Assembly: GCA_903918705.1 (NCBI GenBank)
Contig: CAIXFP010000039.1
Coordinates: forward strand, 1 to 15,283
Length of the DNA stretch: 15,283 bases
Direction of reading: 5' to 3'
Source: an uncultured Pseudomonadota bacterium
GTDB lineage: Bacteria > Pseudomonadota > Gammaproteobacteria > Burkholderiales > Thiobacillaceae
This document shows positions 1 to 7,016 of this stretch, piece by piece. Made by a program: the position numbers and the translations under genes. Below the pieces are notes generated by a model, which was not told the origin of the DNA, did no database searches, and saw only the letters and a list, made by a program, of their open reading frames with translations. Every line of letters begins with the position of its first letter. Position 1 is the stretch's first letter.

Positions 1-10
1 AATCGCCACG

Positions 11-30
11 CCTGTCGATATGTCGACAGG
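11..30. repeat. Perfect 8-bp inverted repeat (possible terminator or operator)
   Basis: CCTGTCGA at 11-18 and TCGACAGG at 23-30 form a perfect 8-bp stem around a TATG loop. There is no run of T directly after it on either strand, so a classical intrinsic terminator is not clear. It could close a transcription unit that ends left of the window, or be an operator for the secretion operon that starts at 167. The rest of positions 1-166 holds no gene and no convincing sigma-70 promoter. Confidence 0.45.
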
Positions 31-166
31 TACATGAATTTCCCTATTGAATATATGGAAACTGCCGCGGTGCCGTGAGCTTTAGGTTGTCGAGCCCGCT
101 AATTTTTTGACCCGGTTCGATTCTTGCTATCAGACTTATTTCGTACTTTCGCGCTCATTTGCCTAT

Positions 167-2323
167 ATGACTGTGACTTCACCATTCCCTACTCCTCCGC
201 CCCAGGCGCGGGTTGATCCCGTGCTTGATCGCTTGGTGTTCCTGGCGCGCTTCTTCGGACGGGGGGGCGATGCGGCACAGATCGTGGCGGGTGTGCCCCT
301 GGTGGACGGTCGCATCACTCGCCAGGAGCTGGCTGAGTGCGCCGGTCGCGCCGGCCTGAGCCTGACCCCGTGCCGGCACGATCCCGGACGCTTGCGCCCT
401 TCCGCCTTGCCCGCACTGGCCTTGAGCGCCGAGGGCGAGGCGCTGGTGATCCTGAAGCGGGAAGGCGACCGTCTGGAGTGCGCCCAGAGCGGCATCGATG
501 GATTGACCTGGCTGCCCCTGGCCGAGGTGACCGCCGAGTACGACGGCGAATGGCATTACGTGCGCCCGGTATTTTTCTTCGACGCCCGCAGTCTGCTCTA
601 CCAGAAGGAGCATCCGCGCCGCTGGTTCTGGGACGTGTTCATGGAAAACCGTCCCATTTACGCCTGGGCGCTGCTGGCCACCGCAGCGGTCAATCTGTTC
701 GGCGCGGTGATTCCCTTCTTCACCATGGCGGTGTACGACCGCGTGGTGCCGAACAATGCCCTGGACAGCCTGTGGGTTCTGACCACGGCCGCGGTGGTGG
801 TCACACTGTTCGATATCGTGGTGAAGATGTTGCGCAGCTATTTATTGGAGGCCGCCGGCCGCCGCGCCGACATCGCCATGTCGGCCCACATCTTCGCCCA
901 CAGCCTGAAACTGCGCGCTGCCGAGCGACCGGCGTCGGGCGGGGTGCTGGCCAACGTGGTACGCGATTTTGAATCGGTACGCGAATTCTTTACTTCCACC
1001 ACCCTCACCTTGCTGGGCGATCTGCCTTTCATGTTGTTCTACCTGGTGGTGATCGGCCTGGTGGGCGGCTGGCTGGCGCTGGTGCCGCTGCTCATGATCC
1101 CCCTCATCCTGGCGTCCGCTTCGCTATTGCGCCGACCCATCGGCCGGGTATTGGGCGAAAACATGAAGGAATCGGCGCAACGGACCGCCCATCTGTTCGA
1201 GACCATGAACGGCCTGGACACGGTGAAGTGCCTGGGCGCGGACGCCTGGGCGCGGCGCAAGTGGGAGATGCTGACCATCAAGATTTCCGAGAACTCGGTG
1301 AAGATGCGCGAGTGGTCCACCTTCGGCAGCAATTTGTCCGCCACCCTGACCGGCCTGGATACGGTGCTGATCGTGGTGTTCGGCGCCATGATGATCGCCG
1401 ACAAGACCCTGACCATGGGCCAACTGATCGCGGTCTCCATGTTGGCTGGCCGGGCGCTGGCGCCTGCCGCCCAGCTCGCCGGCCTGATCATCCGCTACGA
1501 GCAGACCAAACTGGCGCTGGAAGCCCTGGACCAGATCATGGCCTCCCCCGTGGATGAACAGGTGGACAGTTTGCATGTCTCCCGGCTGCGCGGCCAGATC
1601 GAATTTCGCGATGTGCAGTTCGCCTACCCCGGGTCACCACCGCTGCTCAAGGGGCTCAATCTGAAGATCGCGCCGGGTGAGAAGGTGGGTTTCATCGGCC
1701 GTATCGGCTCCGGCAAAAGCACTTTGCTGCGCATGCTGGTCAACCTCTACGGGCCGGAACAGGGCACGGTGCTGATCGACGGACTTTCCGTGGGCCAGAT
1801 CGAGCCCTTGAGCCTGCGCCGCCGCATCGGCTACGTGCCCCAGGACGTGGTGCTGTTCCACGGGGACATCAAGGAGAACATCCTGCTGGGCAGCACTGAT
1901 GTTTCCGACGAACATCTGCTGGACGCCGTGCGCTTTGCCTGTCTGGAGGAGACCCTGGCACAAATGCCCAACGGACTCGGCACCCAAGTGGGCGAACGCG
2001 GCGACCGCATATCCGGCGGCCAGCGCCAGGCGGTGTGCATCGCCCGCGCGCTGGCGCAGCAGCCCAACCTGTTATTGCTGGACGAACCCACCAGCATGAT
2101 GGACCCGGCCACCGAACAGATGCTGATCCAGAACCTGCGTCGCCTCAGCAACGTAACCCTGCTCCTGGTCACTCACCGCACCGCCATGTTGCCCCTGGTG
2201 GACCGCCTGGTGGTGATGGATCAGGGCCGGGTGCTGCTGGACGGCCCGCGCGACGCGGTGCTGAAGCAACTTCAGGGCGTCGCGGCCAAGCCGACCAGGG
2301 AACTGACGGAGCGGGCGGCATGA
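167..2323 (+). CDS. Type I secretion system permease/ATPase (Lap/HlyB-like ABC exporter)
   Basis: This is the inner-membrane ABC exporter of a type I secretion system, which uses ATP to drive an unfolded substrate from cytoplasm to outside in one step. With ATG 167 it has 718 residues, the usual length for this family. Domain order is an N-terminal C39-like domain (about residues 10-130), a six-helix ABC membrane domain (about 155-430) and a nucleotide-binding domain (about 470-700). The Walker A motif GRIGSGKST starts at G511. The signature SGGQ starts at S616, Walker B ends in D639-E640, and the H-loop histidine is H670. The N-terminal domain lacks the catalytic Cys motif of true C39 peptidases, as in HlyB and LapB, so it should bind substrate rather than cleave a double-glycine leader. 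The frame is open back to a TTG at 107, but the ATG at 167 better fits the domain start; neither has a clear Shine-Dalgarno sequence. The stop overlaps the next gene's start by 4 bases. Confidence 0.92.
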   Translation: MTVTSPFPTPPPQARVDPVLDRLVFLARFFGRGGDAAQIVAGVPLVDGRITRQELAECAGRAGLSLTPCRHDPGRLRPSALPALALSAEGEALVILKREGDRLECAQSGIDGLTWLPLAEVTAEYDGEWHYVRPVFFFDARSLLYQKEHPRRWFWDVFMENRPIYAWALLATAAVNLFGAVIPFFTMAVYDRVVPNNALDSLWVLTTAAVVVTLFDIVVKMLRSYLLEAAGRRADIAMSAHIFAHSLKLRAAERPASGGVLANVVRDFESVREFFTSTTLTLLGDLPFMLFYLVVIGLVGGWLALVPLLMIPLILASASLLRRPIGRVLGENMKESAQRTAHLFETMNGLDTVKCLGADAWARRKWEMLTIKISENSVKMREWSTFGSNLSATLTGLDTVLIVVFGAMMIADKTLTMGQLIAVSMLAGRALAPAAQLAGLIIRYEQTKLALEALDQIMASPVDEQVDSLHVSRLRGQIEFRDVQFAYPGSPPLLKGLNLKIAPGEKVGFIGRIGSGKSTLLRMLVNLYGPEQGTVLIDGLSVGQIEPLSLRRRIGYVPQDVVLFHGDIKENILLGSTDVSDEHLLDAVRFACLEETLAQMPNGLGTQVGERGDRISGGQRQAVCIARALAQQPNLLLLDEPTSMMDPATEQMLIQNLRRLSNVTLLLVTHRTAMLPLVDRLVVMDQGRVLLDGPRDAVLKQLQGVAAKPTRELTERAA

Positions 2324-3621
2324 GCAACGCTTCCTTCCTGAGTCCCGATCATGACCGCGGCCCCCACCTGGCCATCCTCGCCCTGATGGGCAGCCTCGGC
2401 CTGTTCCTCCTGATTACCCTGGCCTGGATGTATTTCGCCAAGCTGGACATTTCCGTCCAAGCCTCCGGGCGTGTCATCCCGTCCAGCCGGGTTCAGGAAA
2501 TACAAAGCATGGAAGGCGGCATCATCCAGTCCATCGCCGTCAAGGAAGGCCAGAGCGTAAAGCGCGGCGATCTGCTGGCCCGCCTGGAGAATCTCCAGTT
2601 CAACTCCGACCTGGGCGAAACCCGTCAGGCCTATTGGGCCGCCATGGCCGCCCAGGCGCGGCTGGATGCGGAAATCCACGGCCACGCGCCGGTGTTTTCC
2701 CGGGAGATGCTGGCCGCGGCGCCGCGCCAGGTGGCCGACCAGCAGGCCTTGTGGGAATCGCGCATGCAGGATCGCGCCAACACCAACGAGACCTTGAAGA
2801 AACAACTCGCCCAACGTGAGCAGGATCTGGCCGAGACCCGATCGCGCATCGTCACCATGGTCGATCTGGTGGCCGATGCCAGGGAAGCGGCGCTGATGGA
2901 GGAGAAACTCCTGAAGCAGGGCGCCGGCGCACGGGCCGATTACCTCGCGGCGAAACAGCGCCTGTCCAGCGCGGAAGGCGACCTGGATGCCGCGCGGGTG
3001 TCCGTGGAACGCCTGCGGGCCGCCATCCAGGAGGCGCGCGCCAAGCTAGCGGAAGCCGATTCTCACTTTCTCGCCGACGCCGGCCGGGAACGCAGCGAGG
3101 TGCAATTGAAGGCGGCCACCAGCTCGCAACAACTTCCCGCCCGTGCCGACAAGGTCAGCCGGCGCGAAGTGCGCGCCCCCATGGATGGCATCGTCAACCG
3201 GGTATTGCTCAACACCGTGGGCGGCGTGGCCCAGCCCGGTCAAACCCTGATGGAACTGGTGCCGGCCCAGGATTCCCTGCTGATCAGCGTCCGGGTGAAG
3301 CCCGCCGACATTGCCTTTCTTCACCCGGGCCAGACCACCCGGATCCGCATCAGCGCCTATGACTCCTCGATCTTCGGCACTCTTACCGGCCGGGTGCAGC
3401 GGGTCGGCGCCGACGCCATCGTCGACAAGGAACTCAAGGATTCCTATTTCGAGGTGATCCTGGAAGCGGACCGTAACTATCTGGGCCAGGCTTCCGAACG
3501 CCTCACCATTTCTCCCGGCATGGCCGCCGACGCCAGCATCCTCACCGGCAAGCGCACGGTGATGGAATACCTGCTCAAGCCGGTGGTGAAGACGTTGGAT
3601 AAATCGCTGCGGGAGCGCTGA
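2320..3621 (+). CDS. HlyD-family type I secretion periplasmic adaptor (membrane fusion protein)
   Basis: This 433-residue protein links the ABC exporter in the inner membrane to the TolC-type channel in the outer membrane. Visible parts are a short cytoplasmic N-terminus and one membrane anchor at about residues 17-40. A biotinyl-lipoyl half motif follows at about 60-90 (VQEIQSMEGGIIQSIAVKEG), then a long Gln/Glu/Ala-rich coiled-coil hairpin at about 95-300. The second lipoyl half and beta-barrel come after that (RREVRAPMDGIVNRV, then VKPADIAFLHPGQTTRIRIS). This order is typical of HlyD, LapC and PrtE. The ATG at 2320 overlaps the stop of the ABC gene as ATGA, which implies translational coupling. 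The frame is open further upstream to 2035, but that part lies inside the ABC gene and is not real. The next gene starts on the base after this stop. Confidence 0.93.
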   Translation: MSNASFLSPDHDRGPHLAILALMGSLGLFLLITLAWMYFAKLDISVQASGRVIPSSRVQEIQSMEGGIIQSIAVKEGQSVKRGDLLARLENLQFNSDLGETRQAYWAAMAAQARLDAEIHGHAPVFSREMLAAAPRQVADQQALWESRMQDRANTNETLKKQLAQREQDLAETRSRIVTMVDLVADAREAALMEEKLLKQGAGARADYLAAKQRLSSAEGDLDAARVSVERLRAAIQEARAKLAEADSHFLADAGRERSEVQLKAATSSQQLPARADKVSRREVRAPMDGIVNRVLLNTVGGVAQPGQTLMELVPAQDSLLISVRVKPADIAFLHPGQTTRIRISAYDSSIFGTLTGRVQRVGADAIVDKELKDSYFEVILEADRNYLGQASERLTISPGMAADASILTGKRTVMEYLLKPVVKTLDKSLRER

Positions 3622-5043
3622 ATGAAAAGCATCCTGTACTGTTTGCGTAACGCCTGCATCTTCGTCGCTGCGGCTAGCCCGGCGTGGGCCGCGCCTCTGC
3701 CCGCGGTCGTGGACCAGGTGCTGCAACGCCACCCCGACTTGCGCTCGGCACAAGGGCTGCTGGAGGCCTCGGAAGCCCAGATTCGCCAGGCCCGCTCGGA
3801 TTTCTATCCCACCTTCAACCTGAATTATCGGGATACCCAGGAGCAGGACCAGGAAGCCTCGCTGCTTGGGGACACGCAAAACATCAGCCGCAGCACCAAA
3901 CGCAGCAGCGCCGCATTGCGCTGGAACCTGTTTAACGGCCACGGCGACGTTCACCGCCTGCGCTTCGCCGACCATGGCCGCGATGCCGCCGCAGCCGACC
4001 TCGACGACGCCCGGGAGCGCATCGCCCTGGACGTCACCGATGCCTATGCGGAACTGGTACGCCAGCGTCTGCGCCTGGAACTCACCGATATTCTGTCCAG
4101 GGAATACGAGGCACTGCGCGACTCCGTCAGGAAACGCGTGGATGCAGGCCGTGTCTCTCCCGCCGAACTCGACCAGATTCAATCCGAACTGTTGCGCATC
4201 CATGCCCAGCAAAGCCAGTTGCGCGGCCAGTTGGGCGGCAGCGAGAACCGTTACCGGCAACTCACCGGCCAGGCGCCTGTGAACCTTTCCTCCCCCTGGC
4301 TGGAAGCGCCGGAGGACGCCCGCTCCCAGGAGCAACTGCTGCAATTGCTGGAAACCGGCAACCCGCATCTGCGTGCCGCCCTACAACGGGCCCAGGCCCA
4401 GGCGGAGCAGGTTGCAGTGGCACGCAGCAGCTATTGGCCCAGCCTGGACCTGGAACTGGATCACCGCCTCCATGCCAACATCGTGCCGGCTGCGGTCACC
4501 GATCAAGTCAGTGCCTCATCGATTTCCCTGAACCTGGACATTCCTTTGGGGGGGAAAAATCTTTTCCGCATCGACGAGGCGGTGCAACGCATGAAGGCAG
4601 CCCAGGCCGCGGCCGCATCCCTGCAACAGAGTCTGGCTACCGATATCGGCACGTCGTTTCAGGAACTCTCCGAAGCCCGCGTGATCGAGCCGGAACTTCT
4701 AGAAAGGGTAGCGACCACCCGCCGTGTCTATTTGGCCTATCGCTTGCAGTTCGACGCCGGGAAACGCAGCCTGCTGGATGTGGCCTCCGCCCAGAACGAA
4801 CGCTTCATGGCCCTGGCCGACGTCATCGACAACCACCATATGCAACTCCTCGACCAGGCGCGCGTGCTCAGCATGGTCGGCAAATTGCGGCAAACCCTGA
4901 ACCAGAACTGCCACGACAGCCCGCTGATCCTGCCGATAGGCGAGAAGTTGGCGGAAGATGGACTCGTCACGCCGGAATCGCCGGCATCAAGGGGCAACCT
5001 GGAGGTCTCCCGCGGCTTGGATCATTTTGGTCGGATACAGTAG
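3622..5043 (+). CDS. TolC-family outer-membrane channel of the type I secretion system
   Basis: A 473-residue outer-membrane efflux protein that should form the trimeric exit duct for the exporter encoded just upstream. Residues 1 to about 23 form a signal peptide with a likely cleavage site at AWA/AP. Two repeated OEP-type halves follow, each rich in long Gln/Glu/Ala/Arg helices: about residues 30-230 (with the early segment VLQRHPDLRSAQGLLEASEA) and about 245-440 (NPHLRAALQRAQAQAEQVAV). The motif YRLQFDAGKRSLLDVASAQN near residues 373-392 matches the conserved GxRslLDvLdAq segment of the family. The gene abuts the adaptor gene with no gap, so the three form one operon. A G7 run at 4548-4554 lies inside the gene but the frame is intact. 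The C-terminal 35 residues or so are less typical. It converges on the pseudopilin gene with only 24 bp between stops and no visible terminator hairpin. Confidence 0.9.
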   Translation: MKSILYCLRNACIFVAAASPAWAAPLPAVVDQVLQRHPDLRSAQGLLEASEAQIRQARSDFYPTFNLNYRDTQEQDQEASLLGDTQNISRSTKRSSAALRWNLFNGHGDVHRLRFADHGRDAAAADLDDARERIALDVTDAYAELVRQRLRLELTDILSREYEALRDSVRKRVDAGRVSPAELDQIQSELLRIHAQQSQLRGQLGGSENRYRQLTGQAPVNLSSPWLEAPEDARSQEQLLQLLETGNPHLRAALQRAQAQAEQVAVARSSYWPSLDLELDHRLHANIVPAAVTDQVSASSISLNLDIPLGGKNLFRIDEAVQRMKAAQAAAASLQQSLATDIGTSFQELSEARVIEPELLERVATTRRVYLAYRLQFDAGKRSLLDVASAQNERFMALADVIDNHHMQLLDQARVLSMVGKLRQTLNQNCHDSPLILPIGEKLAEDGLVTPESPASRGNLEVSRGLDHFGRIQ

Positions 5044-5067
5044 TAGCGCCTTGCCCCTGGAACAATC

Positions 5068-5697
5068 TCAATTCAGATTGCAAGTCGTGACATCGTCGGG
5101 AATGCCATCGCTATTGCGATCCTGTGACACCCTGGGCCGGCCAGTGATATTGACGACCACGGCGGCGGATCTCGTCTGGTTGCCGACGTTGAGTTTTCCA
5201 TTCTGGCAAAACACCAGGGTGCCGATGTTATTGGTGCGGGCATCGGGCAGGATGGTGATGCGATTGGTGACATTGGCATTTCCCCGCAAGGTCCAGCCGC
5301 TATTCAGGGGGCCGTGCACGCGCAGTACCACTTCGTTGTCCGGAGCCCCGTCTCCATTTCGATCGGGGCAGGTGGAGGCACTCACTTTCTGATCGTTATT
5401 GCAATCCTCGAAAATTTTCCAGCCATCCTCCCAATGGCCCGTCGTGCAATCGGAATTCTCCCTTGTCGCCATGCCCTTGCAAATCACCACGCGAGAACCT
5501 CGCGATACCGCTTCGCTGCGCGCGTAGTTGATGTCCGCCAGCAAGTCGTTGGCGTAGTCGGTGGCGGTGCCGGCGGAGATCATGTCGATGAAGGCGGGCA
5601 GCCCAATTCCCAGGAGGAGGGCGGCAATGGCCAGAATGACCAGTGTTTCGATCAGGCCGAAGCCTGCTTTTCGGAAGCTGACTTGATTAACGCACAT
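5068..5697 (-). CDS. FimT/GspH-family type IV pilin-like (pseudopilin) protein
   Basis: A 209-residue protein with a class-III (type IV pilin) signal. A short basic leader ends in KAG, followed by FGLIE; cleavage by a prepilin peptidase would fall after G12, leaving N-terminal F13 and the conserved Glu at mature position 5 (E17). A hydrophobic helix spans about residues 13-37. The rest is the GspH/FimT beta-rich head, recognisable by the helix segment NDLLADINYARSEAVSRGSR and by WEDGWKIFED. Minor pilins of this family prime pilus or type II secretion pseudopilus assembly. Two acidic loops, D112-E122 and D193-D202, look like calcium-binding turns. Cysteines at 73, 84, 99, 110, 164 and 206 could form disulfides in the periplasm. 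A GGGAGAG ribosome binding site lies 7 bases before the ATG at 5697. No other pilus gene is nearby, so its partner system is elsewhere. Confidence 0.82.
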   Translation of the reverse strand: MCVNQVSFRKAGFGLIETLVILAIAALLLGIGLPAFIDMISAGTATDYANDLLADINYARSEAVSRGSRVVICKGMATRENSDCTTGHWEDGWKIFEDCNNDQKVSASTCPDRNGDGAPDNEVVLRVHGPLNSGWTLRGNANVTNRITILPDARTNNIGTLVFCQNGKLNVGNQTRSAAVVVNITGRPRVSQDRNSDGIPDDVTTCNLN

Positions 5698-5817
5698 GAC
5701 CCGGCTCTCCCATCATTGCGCCGGTGCACGGGTCTTACTTTGTCTTGTTTTACTTGCGCGGCCCTACCCCAAGTGCTGCCGGCGGGTGGCTGGGGTGCTT
5801 TCCTCACGAATAATAAA

Positions 5818-5838
5818 TGTTACGTAAGGTGTAACACC
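5818..5838. promoter_or_regulatory. Overlapping inverted repeats upstream of the pseudopilin gene
   Basis: TGTTAC at 5818-5823 and GTAACA at 5831-5836 are inverted copies separated by 7 bp. GGTGT-A-ACACC at 5828-5838 is a second perfect palindrome that overlaps the right half. They lie about 120 bp upstream of the pseudopilin ATG in an AT-richer stretch of the 254-bp gap between this gene and phaC. They may mark an operator or promoter region on the minus strand. No convincing -35/-10 pair could be fixed, so the function is inferred from position and symmetry only. Nothing else is seen in the gap except the phaC terminator. Confidence 0.3.
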
Positions 5839-5903
5839 CAAGTTTCAGGTCATTTTACTTGGCAACCGGGACAGGGCTCAACCATCCCGAGGCCAGACGT
5901 TAA

Positions 5904-5933
5904 AACGGCCTGCGCGTCACCGGGCAGGCCGTT
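5904..5933 (-). terminator. Hairpin terminator after phaC
   Basis: AACGGCCTGC at 5904-5913 and GCAGGCCGTT at 5924-5933 form a perfect 10-bp stem with a 10-nt loop. On the minus strand the stem is followed by TTAACG, so the transcript ends with a short U tract of four (GTTTTAA). It lies 18 bp past the phaC stop. It is a good candidate intrinsic terminator for the phaEC operon and would separate it from the pseudopilin gene transcribed in the same direction. Confidence 0.75.
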
Positions 5934-5951
5934 ACAAGGTGACAAAGTAAC

Positions 5952-7016
5952 TCAGGAACGTTCGTCCAGCCACTTGCCGATGGCGGGCGGAACGGTCTTC
6001 TGGGCTTTGCCGCTGACGTAGATGCCGATGTGGCCGCCAGGGAAGGACAACTCCGTGTAGTCCTTGGTGCCAAGCTTGCCGCGCATGGCGCGGGAGGCAT
6101 CGGGGGGTACCAGATGATCCTGTTCCGCGAAGACATTGAGCACCGGCATGGTGACGGCCTTGAGGCTGACCGGCTCACCGATTTCCAGACCGCCTTCGAG
6201 CAACTTGTTTTCCTGATAGAAGTCCTTGATGAACTGGCGGAAAGCTTCGCCGGCCTGGTCGGGGGAATCGAAGATCCACTTTTCCATGCGCAGAAAATTC
6301 TTCAAGGCCTCCGGGTCGTCCAGAGTGTCGATCAGGCCCAGATATTTCTGGCCCATCAACTGGTACGGTTTCAGATTGAGGAAGGTCCAGTTGAGCATTT
6401 CACCGGGCACGTTGCCCAGAGTATCCACCACCAGATCGACATCGATCTGCTGCACCCAATGGGACAGCATGTTGTCAGGAGTCTGGAAATCCACCGGGGT
6501 CACCATGGTGACCAAATTCTTCACCTTTTCCGGATGCAGCGCCGCATAGCACAGGGAGAAGGTGCCCCCCTGGCAGATGCCCAGAATGTTGATTTTGTCG
6601 ATCCGGTGACGATCGCAAATCACATCGACACAGCGATCCAGGTAGCCATTGATGTAATCGTCCAGGGTGAGATAGCGATCGGAACGATCCGGGTAGCCCC
6701 AATCCACCAGATAGACGTCCTGGCCGGCCGCCATCAGGGCTTTCACGGTGGAGCGGTTTTCCTGGATGTCGGCCATGTAGGGCCGGTTCACCAGCGCATA
6801 GACGATGAGCAGTGGGGTCTTGTTCTGAACCTTCTCGGCACTCGGGTTGAAACGGTACAAGGTGAGCTTGTCTTCCTGATAGATCACGGTCTTGGGCGTG
6901 ACGCCGCTGGAAATCTCGCCGACTTCCATGAGGTTCTGCACCCCGTGCGAGAGTTTCTGGCCGTAGGCCATGAGTTCTTGCATGACGGCATCCGGGCGCA
7001 TGTCGATGGGCATCAT
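5952..7016 (-). CDS. phaC: Class III poly(3-hydroxyalkanoate) synthase, catalytic subunit PhaC
   Basis: PhaC polymerises 3-hydroxyacyl-CoA (mainly 3-hydroxybutyryl-CoA) into PHA at the surface of cytoplasmic storage granules. The length of 354 residues is that of class III synthases; class I and II enzymes are near 560-600. It is an alpha/beta-hydrolase-type protein with the lipase-like box GICQGG holding the nucleophile C148. The triad is completed by D300 in AEQDHLVPP and H329 in PGGHIG, in line with the well-studied Allochromatium vinosum enzyme. The start ATG at 7016 has an AGGAG site 7 bases upstream and overlaps the phaE stop as ATGA; a second ATG follows at 7013. The frame is open upstream to 7379, but that is out-of-frame phaE sequence. 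Class III PhaC needs PhaE for activity, and the coupled overlap fits a 1:1 complex. Confidence 0.96.
   Translation of the reverse strand: MMPIDMRPDAVMQELMAYGQKLSHGVQNLMEVGEISSGVTPKTVIYQEDKLTLYRFNPSAEKVQNKTPLLIVYALVNRPYMADIQENRSTVKALMAAGQDVYLVDWGYPDRSDRYLTLDDYINGYLDRCVDVICDRHRIDKINILGICQGGTFSLCYAALHPEKVKNLVTMVTPVDFQTPDNMLSHWVQQIDVDLVVDTLGNVPGEMLNWTFLNLKPYQLMGQKYLGLIDTLDDPEALKNFLRMEKWIFDSPDQAGEAFRQFIKDFYQENKLLEGGLEIGEPVSLKAVTMPVLNVFAEQDHLVPPDASRAMRGKLGTKDYTELSFPGGHIGIYVSGKAQKTVPPAIGKWLDERS

Noticed and set aside
107..135. TTGACC as a -35 box for the secretion operon
   Set aside because: No acceptable -10 hexamer lies 16-18 bp downstream; the nearest TAT-containing stretch gives a 15-bp spacer and a 3/6 match.
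107..166. TTG-initiated extension of the ABC exporter by 20 residues
   Set aside because: The extension lacks a ribosome binding site and family similarity; ATG 167 is closer to the expected domain start. It cannot be fully excluded because 167 also lacks a clear Shine-Dalgarno site.
2035..2319. Upstream extension of the adaptor reading frame
   Set aside because: It is entirely inside the ABC gene in another frame, and the ATGA overlap at 2320 is the natural start.
3046..4368. 440-codon open frame on the minus strand
   Set aside because: It lies antisense to the adaptor and TolC-type genes, has low-complexity His/Gly/Gln-rich composition typical of GC-rich shadow frames and no family features.
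5044..5067. Bidirectional terminator between the convergent TolC-type and pseudopilin genes
   Set aside because: No inverted repeat of useful length could be found in or around this 24-bp gap.
5314..6021. 235-codon plus-strand open frame across the pseudopilin and the intergenic gap
   Set aside because: It is mostly antisense to the pseudopilin gene, has no ribosome binding site and no recognisable domain.
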